This document shows, in pieces, positions 9,781 through 18,268 of a DNA stretch of 64,000 bases. The DNA comes from Shewanella khirikhana. Its GTDB lineage: Bacteria; Pseudomonadota; Gammaproteobacteria; Enterobacterales; Shewanellaceae. The notes under the pieces were generated by a model. That model ran no database searches and was not told where the DNA came from. It saw only the letters and a list, made by a program, of their open reading frames with translations. The DNA is taken from positions 868,001-932,000 of the forward strand of contig NZ_CP020373.1 of the NCBI RefSeq assembly GCF_003957745.1, written 5' to 3'. Within the stretch, counting starts at the first letter, position 1; each line of letters starts with the position of its first letter. The translations under genes and the position numbers were made by a program.

Positions 9781-11538
9781 ATGGATACCCAGCTTGCACT
9801 CAGAGTAAAACACTGGATTACCCGAGACCCTGACCCTGTCAGCCGCAGCGAACTTGAGCGTCTGCTCGATGCCGGCGATGAAACCGCGTTGAGTCAGGCT
9901 TTTTCCGGCAGGCTCGCCTTTGGCACCGCCGGTATTCGCGGCATCGTCGGCCCCGGCCCCATGGGCATGAACCGGCTGCTGGTGCGCGAAACCAGCGCGG
10001 GTCTCGGTGAGTATCTCAGCGCTCAGGTCAAAGACGCCAAACGTCGCGGCGTGGTGATTGGCTTCGATGGCCGTCACGACTCCAAAACCTTTGCCCACGA
10101 TGCCGCCAGCGTGCTGTGTGGCCTGGGATTCAAGGTACGCCTCACAAGCCATGTGGCGCCTACGCCGCTGGTGGCCTTTGGGGTAAAGCACTTTGAAGCT
10201 GCCGCCGGCATAGTGGTCACCGCAAGCCACAATCCACCCAAATACAATGGCTATAAGGTGTACTGGGAAAACGGTGCGCAAATTATTCCGCCCCATGACA
10301 GCGGCATTGCCGCCCGCATCGAGATGGCGGCCAATACTGAGTTGCCCTGGCTTGGTGAATCCGATGCGGTGAAAAAGGGCCTGCTGTCTTTCCTGCAGGA
10401 TGACTTTTTTGAACATTACCGCCGTGCCGTGCTGCACTCGCCGCTGCTGACGGCTGCCACGGCTGCAACGTCCGCCAGCAGCCAACTTTCGCTGGCCTAT
10501 ACCGCCATGCACGGCGTGGGTGCGCCCATGGCCGAGCGGGTGCTTAAGGATGCGGGCTTTGGCAAGGTGTTCAGCGTGGCGGCCCAGCGTGAGCCCGATG
10601 GCGACTTTCCCACAGTAAACTTCCCCAACCCGGAAGAACCCGGCGCCATGGACATGGTGATGGCCGAAGCGGCCGCCCACGATGCCGAACTTGCCTGTGC
10701 CAACGACCCGGATGCCGACCGCTTTGCGGTGGCGGCCCGTAAAGCCGATGGCAGTTATCGGATGTTGACCGGCGATCAGGTGGGCGCTCTGTTTGTGGAC
10801 TATTTGCTTGGCCGCTGGCAGGCCGCAACTGTGCCGCTGGTGGGGAACACCATAGTCTCATCGGCGCTGCTGCATGCCATTGCCCGCTATCACAAGGCCG
10901 AAAGCTACACCACGCTCACCGGCTTCAAATGGCTGATGAATACCGCCCAGCAGCTGGCCAGTCCGCAAAAGCCGTTTCTGTTCGCCTATGAAGAGGCTCT
11001 GGGCTACACAGTGGGCGACCTTGTCTGGGACAAAGACGGCATCACAGCCCAGCTGTGTTTTGCCAGGGTTGCCGCCGAGCTTAAGGCACAGGGCAAAAGT
11101 GTATGGGATGCGCTGGAGGCGCTGTATCGCCGCCACGGACTGTATGTAAACCGTCAGGTGAGCATTGCCCTTGGCGCCGATACCCCGGATATCGGTGCTG
11201 CGCTGCGTCAAACGCCGCCAGCGAGCATAGATGGGCGGCAGGTGCTGTCGGTGGAGGATTTTAAAACCCTCAGCCACAGCTTTGCCGATGGCCGCAGCGA
11301 GTCCATCTCGCTGCCATCCAGTGATGTGCTGATTTATCATCTGGGTGAGTCTGGCTCAGCGCCCGGCACCACAGCCCGGGTGATTGTGCGCCCGTCTGGC
11401 ACCGAGCCCAAAATCAAGTGTTACTACGAGCTGGTGATGCCGATGACGGCTCAAATGGCCATGGCAGACGCCCAGGCCGTCGGCGATAGGCTGATGAGTG
11501 CGCTGGTGGATGGACATCAGGCCAGCCTGCCACGCTGA
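9781..11538 (+). CDS. Phosphohexomutase (phosphoglucomutase/phosphomannomutase family)
   Basis: A 585-residue alpha-D-phosphohexomutase that interconverts hexose 1- and 6-phosphates. All four family signatures are present: the active-site phosphoserine loop VVTASHNPPKYNGYK, the metal loop NDPDADR, the sugar-specificity loop EEALGYTV and the phosphate-binding loop RPSGTEPK. The N-terminus (FGTAGIRG) is typical of the longer PgcA-like subgroup; the preferred sugar (Glc or Man) cannot be decided. I chose the ATG at 9781, with GGAG just upstream; a frame extension to 9649 adds 44 unlikely residues. The gene stands alone after the preceding terminator. Confidence 0.9.
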   Translation: MDTQLALRVKHWITRDPDPVSRSELERLLDAGDETALSQAFSGRLAFGTAGIRGIVGPGPMGMNRLLVRETSAGLGEYLSAQVKDAKRRGVVIGFDGRHDSKTFAHDAASVLCGLGFKVRLTSHVAPTPLVAFGVKHFEAAAGIVVTASHNPPKYNGYKVYWENGAQIIPPHDSGIAARIEMAANTELPWLGESDAVKKGLLSFLQDDFFEHYRRAVLHSPLLTAATAATSASSQLSLAYTAMHGVGAPMAERVLKDAGFGKVFSVAAQREPDGDFPTVNFPNPEEPGAMDMVMAEAAAHDAELACANDPDADRFAVAARKADGSYRMLTGDQVGALFVDYLLGRWQAATVPLVGNTIVSSALLHAIARYHKAESYTTLTGFKWLMNTAQQLASPQKPFLFAYEEALGYTVGDLVWDKDGITAQLCFARVAAELKAQGKSVWDALEALYRRHGLYVNRQVSIALGADTPDIGAALRQTPPASIDGRQVLSVEDFKTLSHSFADGRSESISLPSSDVLIYHLGESGSAPGTTARVIVRPSGTEPKIKCYYELVMPMTAQMAMADAQAVGDRLMSALVDGHQASLPR

Positions 11539-11564
11539 GTGCATTATTTTTACTCCTGACAAAC

Positions 11565-11590
11565 CCTGCTGACACCATGTTGTCAGCAGG
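11565..11590. repeat. 10-bp perfect inverted repeat after phosphohexomutase gene
   Basis: CCTGCTGACA / TGTCAGCAGG with a 6-nt loop, 26 bp after the mutase stop. It is followed by a G run and not by T, so it is not a standard intrinsic terminator; it may still stabilise the 3' end of the mRNA. Confidence 0.6.
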
Positions 11591-11595
11591 GGGGG

Positions 11596-11663
11596 ATTAA
11601 GCTGAATACATCGATGAAGCAAGAAGTAATACTTACTTCAACACATTGATAGAAAAGCTTAAT
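11596..11663. promoter_or_regulatory. 68-bp nested palindrome upstream of the VOC gene (possible operator)
   Basis: Three nested inverted blocks share one centre near 11630. The core is GAAGTAA-TAC-TTACTTC (11623-11639, perfect). Around it are ATCGATG/CATTGAT (11610-11616 and 11644-11650, one mismatch) and ATTAAGCT/AGCTTAAT (11596-11603 and 11656-11663, perfect). The structure ends 19 bp before the VOC start codon, so it overlaps the promoter or 5' leader. A binding site for the adjacent WYL regulator is a reasonable but untested guess. Confidence 0.5.
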
Positions 11664-11682
11664 TCAATAAGGAGATAAGGAT

Positions 11683-12066
11683 ATGCAAGCAACTCAACCT
11701 CTGGTGTGGGGCGAAATCGCTGTCAGTGACATGGCCCGCGCCATCGCTTTTTATCAAGCACAGTTTGGCGTGAGTTTCCGCCGCGAAGACATGGATGAAG
11801 TGGAATACGCCATCCTCGAATGCAGCGATGAAAAGGCCGCCACCATCGGCCTGATGAAGCACCCTGAGTTCAAACCCGGCAACGGCGGCGCCTGCCTGTA
11901 TCTGCATCTGGCCGACAATCTGGGGCCTCTGGTGGGCAAACTGGAGCAAAACCAAGTGAAAATTGCTATGCCACCCATGGGCATCAAGGGCGGTGAGTGT
12001 GGCTACATAGCGCTGTTTGTCGACAGCGAAGGCAACACAGTAGGGCTGTGGAGCCCGGCGCTGTGA
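11683..12066 (+). CDS. VOC (glyoxalase/bleomycin-resistance fold) family protein
   Basis: A 127-residue single-domain VOC protein: two beta-alpha-beta-beta-beta modules, starting WGEIAVSDMARAIAFYQAQFG and ending YIALFVDSEGNTVGLWSP, the usual pattern for the PhnB/YdcJ-like subgroup. The family holds metal-dependent lyases, isomerases and dioxygenases as well as binding proteins; no specific activity can be assigned. A strong SD (AAGGAGATAAGG) precedes the ATG. It is followed 69 bp later by a WYL regulator gene on the same strand and preceded by an elaborate palindrome, so these two genes may form a self-regulated unit. Confidence 0.85.
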   Translation: MQATQPLVWGEIAVSDMARAIAFYQAQFGVSFRREDMDEVEYAILECSDEKAATIGLMKHPEFKPGNGGACLYLHLADNLGPLVGKLEQNQVKIAMPPMGIKGGECGYIALFVDSEGNTVGLWSPAL

Positions 12067-12135
12067 TGCTGACAAACTGATTTCTAACCAGACAGGCCGG
12101 GCGCATTGACGCACCGGCCTTTGCATGGAAACCCT

Positions 12136-12876
12136 ATGCGCCGCGCAGACAGACTGTTTCAAATCGTTCAAATCCTTCGCCACCGGCGCCTGACCACGGC
12201 GGCGCAGCTGGCCGAGCGGCTGCAGGTGTCATCCCGCACCATCTACCGCGATATTCAGGACCTGTGCCTGTCGGGGATCCCCATCGAAGGGGAGGCCGGT
12301 GTTGGCTACCTTTTGCGTCAGGAAGTGAGTGTGCCGCCGCTGATGTTTACCGAGGCCGAGCTGGAAGCCATTCAGGTGGGGATTCGCATGGTACAGACCT
12401 GGGGCGGCAAAGCCCTCGGGCAGGCCGCGGCCCAGGCGCTTATCAAGGTGGAGGCCGTACTGCCGGAGCGGCTAAGAGAGATGCAGTCACTGATGTTCTC
12501 GCCGGACTTTTATCTGGATGAGGCCGAATTTCAGTTTCTGGATCCGCTGCGGATTGCCGCCAGGGAGCGGCGCTATTGCCGGATTAATTACAAGGATGCC
12601 AAAGACGCGGTGACCGAGCGGCGCCTGCGGCCACTGGCGATTTACTTCTGGCGTGGTACCTGGACCTTATTGGGCTGGTGTGAACTTCGGGATGATTTTC
12701 GCAGTTTTCGCGCCGATCGTATTCTGGCACTCATTGAAGAAGACCAGCGTTTTGCCCGCAGCCCCGGCAAGGAGCTGGAGGACTTTATCGCCCGCATGGA
12801 CGAAGCTAGCCGTGAATATGAAAAAGCCCGCGCCGCAGCGCCTTGTGAGCCTGACGGGCGGGTCACTGAGACTTGA
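12136..12876 (+). CDS. YafY-like HTH/WYL-domain transcriptional regulator
   Basis: A 246-residue regulator. The N-terminal DeoR-like winged HTH is clear (RADRLFQIVQILRHRRLTTA, then QVSSRTIYRDIQDL, residues ~4-50). The C-terminal WYL domain follows (RRLRPLAIYFWRGTWTLLGW, RADRILAL). WYL domains sense small ligands or nucleic acids. I use the ATG at 12136, where the conserved MRRADRL begins; an in-frame start 10 codons upstream adds non-conserved residues. It sits directly after the VOC gene, which may be its target, and it converges on the TonB-dependent receptor gene. Confidence 0.87.
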   Translation: MRRADRLFQIVQILRHRRLTTAAQLAERLQVSSRTIYRDIQDLCLSGIPIEGEAGVGYLLRQEVSVPPLMFTEAELEAIQVGIRMVQTWGGKALGQAAAQALIKVEAVLPERLREMQSLMFSPDFYLDEAEFQFLDPLRIAARERRYCRINYKDAKDAVTERRLRPLAIYFWRGTWTLLGWCELRDDFRSFRADRILALIEEDQRFARSPGKELEDFIARMDEASREYEKARAAAPCEPDGRVTET

Positions 12877-12892
12877 CCTTACCATTTCAGTG

Positions 12893-12912
12893 AAAGGGCG
12901 GCCGAAGCCGCC
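12893..12912 (-). terminator. Weak hairpin after the TonB receptor gene
   Basis: Read on the minus strand: GGCGGC-TTCG-GCCGCC, a stable UUCG tetraloop, followed by CTTTC. The T tract is poor, so termination may be partial. It lies 14 bp beyond the receptor stop codon. Confidence 0.4.
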
Positions 12913-12926
12913 TATGGATGCGCATC

Positions 12927-15770
12927 TTAGAAACTGCCGCGAATACCCAGGGCAATCTGGGTGCCGAAGCGTTCCAGATAGTTCACCTGATCTTCCCGCT
13001 TCACATAACCTGAGTAGCGGTTGTTGGTGAGGTTGGACGCCTCGGCAAATACCGTCAGATTTTCCAGCAGATCGTAACTCAGGCTCGCGTCCAGCTGGCC
13101 ATAAGCATCAATCCAGGATGGGCCGCCCCAATCTTCGGGATTGGCGAGGAACTTGCTGCGCCAGTTGTACGCCAAACGTCCCTGAATACCATACTGCTCG
13201 TAGTACACCACCGCGTTGTAGGAGTTTTCAGACATGCCGGCGAACGGCAGGTTTTTTGCCTTGCGCTCGGGATCGTCGTATTCACTGTCCACATAGGTGT
13301 AGTTCAGCTGCAGACCCAGACCGTTGAAAGGCTCCGGCAGCAGGCTGTCGAACGAGTGCTGCCAGGCCAGCTCATAACCGGTTATCTTGGCGCCGTACTC
13401 ACCCGAACCTGGCTGGCTGACCAGATAATCGATGCCATCGACGTTGGCTGCCGTCTTGGTGTTTTCGATAAATGACTGAATGTCTTTAATAAAAACACCA
13501 CCGTTCAGGGAGCTGCTGTCGCCGTAGTACCATTCGAGAGTGATATCACCCTGATAGGCTTCCTCTGGGCTTACCGACGGGTTGCCGCGGCTCAGGGTTG
13601 GCAGACCCTGTTCACGTACGGTGAAGTTCGGTGCGGCCCAGGTACGCAGGGCATACAGGGAAGGGCGGCTCAGGGTCTTGGCGGCGGAGACACGCAGCAG
13701 CAAGTCATCCTGCAGATTTAAACGGAAGTTGAGGCTTGGCAAAATATTGTTGTAGCTGCCTTCATACTCGGTAGGCACCACCGCCTGCCAATCGTTATTC
13801 ACCGGCTGGCCTTCGCTGTCCAGCACCACCTTGGATAAGTCATAACCAAAACCCTCGGAGGTGACTTCGGTGTGGCTGGCTCGTACGCCGAGGTTCAGCA
13901 TGTAGGGCAGCTCCCACAGCTCATCTTCCAGGGTCAACTGCACAAAGCCGGAGGTGACGGCTTCGGATACTTCATAGCTGTCCTGTTGTCGCTGACTGGC
14001 GACGATGCTGGCATTGGCGGCGTCGGCATTGATGGAGCGGAAGTATTCCAGCAGCGCATCATAGTCAAAGCTTGGCCAGGGATCCGGCGAGACACTGTCT
14101 TCCCCTTCAAGGAAATTATCGAAGTTGGGGGCAACAAATACAGACTCGGGAATGCGGAACAGCTCAAATTCGCCCTGATTGAACACTTGCCCCGGCGCAA
14201 AGGTGTAGCCATCGCGGGTCAGATAATAGCCGCCGCGGCTGAATTGGCTGGGGTTTTTCGAGCGGTACGCTTCCTGGCTCTTGGTCTGTTTTACATAGTT
14301 CATACCGAAATGCACCTTGCTGATGATGCCATCATCGGGCAGGTATACGCTTTCCAGCTTGAAGTCGGTTATTTTGTCTTTGACCCCGGTACCACTGTTG
14401 AGGCTGTAGTGGGCACCGTAGGTCTGGTCGGCGGTCAGCGCAGGGCTAATTTCCACATCCGGCAGAATATTGCCTTTGCTGTAGTCGATGCCGATGCTGT
14501 CAACGAAGCCGCGGGCCACAATAAAGCGGTTGTCACCGGCATTTTTATTGTTGGCCTCAGACAGCGCCAAATCCGCAATCACTTCCCAGTTTTCGCTGGG
14601 GTTCCAGTCGGCATTAAAGCCAACCTGCCAGGTGTCGGTCTGACGGGGCTCGGAGATATTCAGCAGCTCCACCATGGTGTTTTCGCCGCTTTGCTTCATC
14701 TTGATGACCCGGCCTGAGTCGTCAAATTCCGCATCGGTAAACAATGGCGTGCCCGGCGTCCAGGACTCGTCATAGTTTACAAACCCAATCTGATAGCGGT
14801 GACCATCTGTGTTGTAGCGTGAGTACAGGCCATCGATCCCCAGGGTGAGGTTATCGGCTGGCTGCCACTGCACAGCCAGGGTAGAGCCAATACGCTCACG
14901 CACGTCCTGGGCGTTGGCAAAGTACATGTAGCTGGGGATTTTTGAGGCGTAGATTTCGCCTTCATCAATCAAGCCGTTGCTGTTGGTATCCACAGGGACA
15001 CCGGCGCTGTCGGCGCCCCAGCCTTCGTCTTCATCAAAGAAGCCCGCGGCAGAATAGGTATCGGCCCGCAGGGTCTTTTTCGAGTACACCGCAGAGAGCA
15101 GGGCGCCGAAGGTGCCGTCATCATTCTGATCGCCAATGATAAAAGAGGCGTGCGGATGTATATCTCCGGTGCGGGATTCATGAATGCCCTTGGCCGATGC
15201 CTGTAGGGTAAAGCCGTTCAAATCCAGTGGCTTGCGGGTTTGAATATCGACGATGGCGCCGATGCCGCCTTCGGTCAGGCGTGCTTCGGGCGACTTGTAC
15301 ACCGCCAGTACATTCACCAGCTCAGAGGCGATGGTGTCGAAGTTGAAGTCACGACCGGCGTATTCCGATGCCAGCTTGCGACCATTGAGGGTGGTCACGT
15401 TGTAACCCGAACCCAGGCCACGTACCAGAATGTTCTGACCTTCACCGCCGTTGCGGGTGATGGTGATGCCGGGAATCCGCTGCAGTGCTTCGGCCAGGTT
15501 TTCATCGGGGAACTTGCCGATGTCGTCTGCCACCACCAGATCGACCACGCTGGTGGCATTCTGTTTAAGGAACATCGACTCCTTGATGCTGGAGCGAATG
15601 CCATACACCTGAATACGTTCAACGTCTTCGGATGCCTGTTCAGTTTGTTGACTGCTCGCCTGTTGTTTTTCGTCCACCTTGTCTGTGTCGGCAGCCATCC
15701 CCGGTGTAGCCCAGAGTGCCGTACTGATTGCCAGCGCCAGGCTGGCAACCTGAGTGTGTAACTTAGCCAT
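12927..15770 (-). CDS. TonB-dependent outer-membrane receptor, predicted for GalNAc-containing substrates
   Basis: A 947-residue TonB-dependent receptor. The signal peptide (MAKLHTQVASLALAISTALW...) ends after GMA, the TonB-box region is near VERIQVYGIR, and the plug domain (residues ~65-200) contains DIGKFPDENLAEALQRIPGI and NILVRGLGSGYNVTTLNGR, typical of the carbohydrate-uptake receptor group common in Shewanella and Caulobacter. The barrel ends in an aromatic residue (GIRGSF). I chose the ATG at 15770 because of its SD (GGAGGGG); a start 8 codons upstream lacks one. It diverges from the aga operon and shares CTTTCG operator-like boxes, so it is most likely the outer-membrane gate for GalNAc oligosaccharides or glycoconjugates. 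Ligand specificity is inferred from context only. Confidence 0.9.
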   Translation of the reverse strand: MAKLHTQVASLALAISTALWATPGMAADTDKVDEKQQASSQQTEQASEDVERIQVYGIRSSIKESMFLKQNATSVVDLVVADDIGKFPDENLAEALQRIPGITITRNGGEGQNILVRGLGSGYNVTTLNGRKLASEYAGRDFNFDTIASELVNVLAVYKSPEARLTEGGIGAIVDIQTRKPLDLNGFTLQASAKGIHESRTGDIHPHASFIIGDQNDDGTFGALLSAVYSKKTLRADTYSAAGFFDEDEGWGADSAGVPVDTNSNGLIDEGEIYASKIPSYMYFANAQDVRERIGSTLAVQWQPADNLTLGIDGLYSRYNTDGHRYQIGFVNYDESWTPGTPLFTDAEFDDSGRVIKMKQSGENTMVELLNISEPRQTDTWQVGFNADWNPSENWEVIADLALSEANNKNAGDNRFIVARGFVDSIGIDYSKGNILPDVEISPALTADQTYGAHYSLNSGTGVKDKITDFKLESVYLPDDGIISKVHFGMNYVKQTKSQEAYRSKNPSQFSRGGYYLTRDGYTFAPGQVFNQGEFELFRIPESVFVAPNFDNFLEGEDSVSPDPWPSFDYDALLEYFRSINADAANASIVASQRQQDSYEVSEAVTSGFVQLTLEDELWELPYMLNLGVRASHTEVTSEGFGYDLSKVVLDSEGQPVNNDWQAVVPTEYEGSYNNILPSLNFRLNLQDDLLLRVSAAKTLSRPSLYALRTWAAPNFTVREQGLPTLSRGNPSVSPEEAYQGDITLEWYYGDSSSLNGGVFIKDIQSFIENTKTAANVDGIDYLVSQPGSGEYGAKITGYELAWQHSFDSLLPEPFNGLGLQLNYTYVDSEYDDPERKAKNLPFAGMSENSYNAVVYYEQYGIQGRLAYNWRSKFLANPEDWGGPSWIDAYGQLDASLSYDLLENLTVFAEASNLTNNRYSGYVKREDQVNYLERFGTQIALGIRGSF

Positions 15771-15814
15771 CTTCTCCCCTCCGTGTACATGCATTTGTGG
15801 TTATTGCTCGTCAA

Positions 15815-16075
15815 CTTCGAAAGCTTGTGATTGGCTTAATTGCTTTCGAACGCTTACATATAATGTTAAAAATCTGTTCAGATCAACAAAAATTTGTAAA
15901 ATAGCTTTTATTTTCTTTCGAAGTTGGGCATATTGGTTTGTAACGAAAGTCGTGGTTTGAAAGGTGTTGCTGCCTAAATGGCTGAAAAGTATTGGAAGTG
16001 AGTGTTTTTTGTTGTCGGTTTATGAAATCGAAACCTATTGAAAGTCATTTGCCTGTGCTACATTGAAGCCTTTCA
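15815..16075. promoter_or_regulatory. Candidate AgaR operator boxes between receptor and aga operon
   Basis: The divergent intergenic region holds repeated CTTTCG/CGAAAG-type boxes: CTTCGAAAG at 15815-15823, CTTTCGAA at 15843-15850 and 15915-15922, CGAAAG at 15944-15949, TGAAAG at 15958-15963 and 16039-16044, CTTTCA at 16070-16075. Clustered short boxes in either orientation are how DeoR-family repressors such as AgaR bind. Position between the receptor and agaR suggests joint repression of both directions, relieved by a GalNAc pathway intermediate. No binding data are implied. Confidence 0.55.
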
Positions 16076-16095
16076 ACCGGGGGATGAATAACGCG

Positions 16096-16878
16096 ATGAA
16101 TGTGCTCAACACCATAGAAAGACAGCAGGAAATAGTTCGCCTCACCCAGCAGCTGGGCAAGGTCACGGTCAGTGAACTGGCGCTGAAGTTCGGCGTCTCG
16201 GAAGTCACCATTCGCTCCGATCTGGCGACCCTGGATCAAAAGCAGCTGCTGGTGCGCTCACGGGGTGGCGCCATTGTGAACTCAGAGCTGAGCCGCGAGT
16301 TGTCATTGAAGGAAAAAGGCAGTTGCTTCTCGACCCTGAAACGGGCGCTGGGGGCCGCCGCCGCTGAATATGTGCAAAACGGTGATCGGCTGTTGTTGGA
16401 CTCAGGTACCACCACCGAGCAGGTGGCCCACCACCTGATGCAGCACGACGACCTGATAGTGATGACCAATGGCCTCAACATTGCCACTGTGCTGTCCAAG
16501 TCGGAGTCGGTGGAGGTGATGCTCACCGGTGGTCTTCTGCGGAAAAAATCGCTGTCGTTTTATGGCAGCGCGGCTGAGAAAAGCCTTACAGATTACAACT
16601 TTAACAAGCTTATTTTGGGTGTGGACGGATTCGACCTCAAGGCCGGTTTGACCACCCATTTTGAAAAAGAAGCCTGCCTTAACCGGATGATGGTGGAGAT
16701 AGCCAGCGAAGTTATCGTGGTGACCGACTCATCCAAGTTTGACCGGCAGGCCTTCCATGTGATTTGCCCACTGATGCGAATCGACCGGCTTATCACAGAT
16801 ACAGGGATCCCGGAGCGCTACGCCCAGGCCCTGGAACAACAGGGGGTGCAGTTGCACCTGATTGAACGCAATCAATAG
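16096..16878 (+). CDS. agaR: DeoR-family repressor of the GalNAc operon
   Basis: About 260 residues. The N-terminal DeoR winged HTH (RQQEIVRLTQQLGKVTVSEL, then FGVSEVTIRSDLATLD) is followed by a DeoR C-terminal sugar-phosphate sensor domain with DSGTTTEQVAHHL, TNGLNIATVL and LTGGLLRKKSLSF. First gene of the aga cluster, hence named AgaR by context. The start is uncertain: I prefer the ATG at 16096 (MNVLNTIERQQ), which has a G-rich SD 12 bp upstream; the ATG at 16084 lies directly on that G run, and a TTG at 16063 is also in frame. It presumably represses both the operon and the divergent receptor gene. Confidence 0.88.
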   Translation: MNVLNTIERQQEIVRLTQQLGKVTVSELALKFGVSEVTIRSDLATLDQKQLLVRSRGGAIVNSELSRELSLKEKGSCFSTLKRALGAAAAEYVQNGDRLLLDSGTTTEQVAHHLMQHDDLIVMTNGLNIATVLSKSESVEVMLTGGLLRKKSLSFYGSAAEKSLTDYNFNKLILGVDGFDLKAGLTTHFEKEACLNRMMVEIASEVIVVTDSSKFDRQAFHVICPLMRIDRLITDTGIPERYAQALEQQGVQLHLIERNQ

Positions 16879-16896
16879 CGAGTAAGGGGAGAAGCA

Positions 16897-18264
16897 ATGG
16901 CGGGTTTGGACAGGCGTGGATTTTTAAAGGCCTCTATGGCGTCGGTGGCGGCAGCGGCACTGGCAGGATGTGCTGCCAAAGAAGGCGCAGTGGCAACACC
17001 CAAGGCCGCCGGTAAATCGGTGATGGGCCTGGTGGTGCCAAAGATGGACGAAGTGCGTGTGGGCCTGATTGGCGTGGGCGAGCGCGGTGTGGGTTTTATC
17101 CATCACTTTAACAATATCGACGGCGCGCGCATTACCGCTATCTGCGATATCGACCCTTTGGTGATTGCCAGGGCTGAGAAAATCATGGCCGATTACGGTC
17201 AGGGCCTGCCTGCGTTCTATCAGCAGGGCAAACATGCCTACCGCGAGCTCTTGTCCCGGGAAGATGTGGACATAGTGGTGATTTGCACGCCCTGGGAGTG
17301 GCACCACCCCATGGCCAAAGAAGCCATGCTGGCCGGTAAGCACGCTTTTGTGGAAGTGCCCATGGGCCTGACCATCGAAGAGCTGTGGGATCTGGTGGAT
17401 ACTTCAGAGCTGACCCAGCGCAACTGCATGATGATGGAAAACGTCTGCTACGGCCGTGACGAGCTGATGGTGCTGAACATGGTGCGTCAGGGCGTGTTTG
17501 GTGACTTGCTCCATGGCGAAGCCGCCTACATCCACGAGCTGCGTTGGCAGATGAAGGAAATGGACCGTAAAACCGGCTCCTGGCGTACTGCGTACCATGC
17601 CAAAATTAACGGCAACCTGTACCCGACCCATGGCCTTGGCCCTGTATCCCAGTATATGAATATCAACCGCGGCGATCGTTTTGATTACCTCAGTTCCATG
17701 AGTTCTCCCGCCCTTGGCCGCGCCGCCTATGCCAAGCGCGAGTTTCCGGCCGATCACCCGCGCAATCAGCTCAATTATATCAGCGGCGATATGAACACCA
17801 GCCTTATCAAAACCGTCAAAGGCCGAACCATCATGGTGCAGCACGACACCACCACGCCGCGCCCATACAGTCGTCACAATCTCATTCAGGGCACCAATGG
17901 GGTGTTTGCCGGTTTCCCCAATCGCATCGCGCTGGAAAATGGCGGCCGCGACAGCTTCCACCATTGGGATGAAGATATGGCCTACTGGTATGAAAAATAC
18001 GATCACCCGCTGTGGCTGCGTATGGGCCGGGAAGCCGAGCAGAACGGCGGCCACGGCGGCATGGACTTTTTGATGTGCTGGCGAATGATCTATTGCCTGC
18101 GAAACGGCGAGCCCTTGGATCAGGACGTGTATGACGGCGCCGCCTGGTCCGCGGTGCAGCCCTTGTCGGCCCAGTCGGTGGCTGACCGTGGCAATTCGAA
18201 GGATTTCCCCGACTTTACCCGTGGCGTGTGGCAAACCGCCAAGCCACTTGGCATTGTGGGGTAA
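16897..18264 (+). CDS. agaO: GH109-like alpha-N-acetylgalactosaminidase (Gfo/Idh/MocA fold), Tat-exported
   Basis: A 455-residue NAD-dependent glycosidase-type protein. The N-terminus carries a twin-arginine signal (DRRGFLKAS) and a lipobox-like LAGC at residues ~22-25, so it is probably folded with its NAD in the cytoplasm, exported by Tat and perhaps lipid-anchored. The Rossmann motif is GLIGVGERG. CTPWEWHH, the block ENVCYGRDEL and GNLYPTHGLGP match glycoside hydrolase family 109, which releases alpha-linked GalNAc through a transient NAD redox step. It lies 18 bp after agaR with a strong SD (AAGGGGAG). In this operon it would free GalNAc in the periplasm for AgaP. The symbol agaO follows the published Shewanella aga naming as I recall it. 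Confidence 0.85.
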   Translation: MAGLDRRGFLKASMASVAAAALAGCAAKEGAVATPKAAGKSVMGLVVPKMDEVRVGLIGVGERGVGFIHHFNNIDGARITAICDIDPLVIARAEKIMADYGQGLPAFYQQGKHAYRELLSREDVDIVVICTPWEWHHPMAKEAMLAGKHAFVEVPMGLTIEELWDLVDTSELTQRNCMMMENVCYGRDELMVLNMVRQGVFGDLLHGEAAYIHELRWQMKEMDRKTGSWRTAYHAKINGNLYPTHGLGPVSQYMNINRGDRFDYLSSMSSPALGRAAYAKREFPADHPRNQLNYISGDMNTSLIKTVKGRTIMVQHDTTTPRPYSRHNLIQGTNGVFAGFPNRIALENGGRDSFHHWDEDMAYWYEKYDHPLWLRMGREAEQNGGHGGMDFLMCWRMIYCLRNGEPLDQDVYDGAAWSAVQPLSAQSVADRGNSKDFPDFTRGVWQTAKPLGIVG

Positions 18265-18268
18265 GCCC

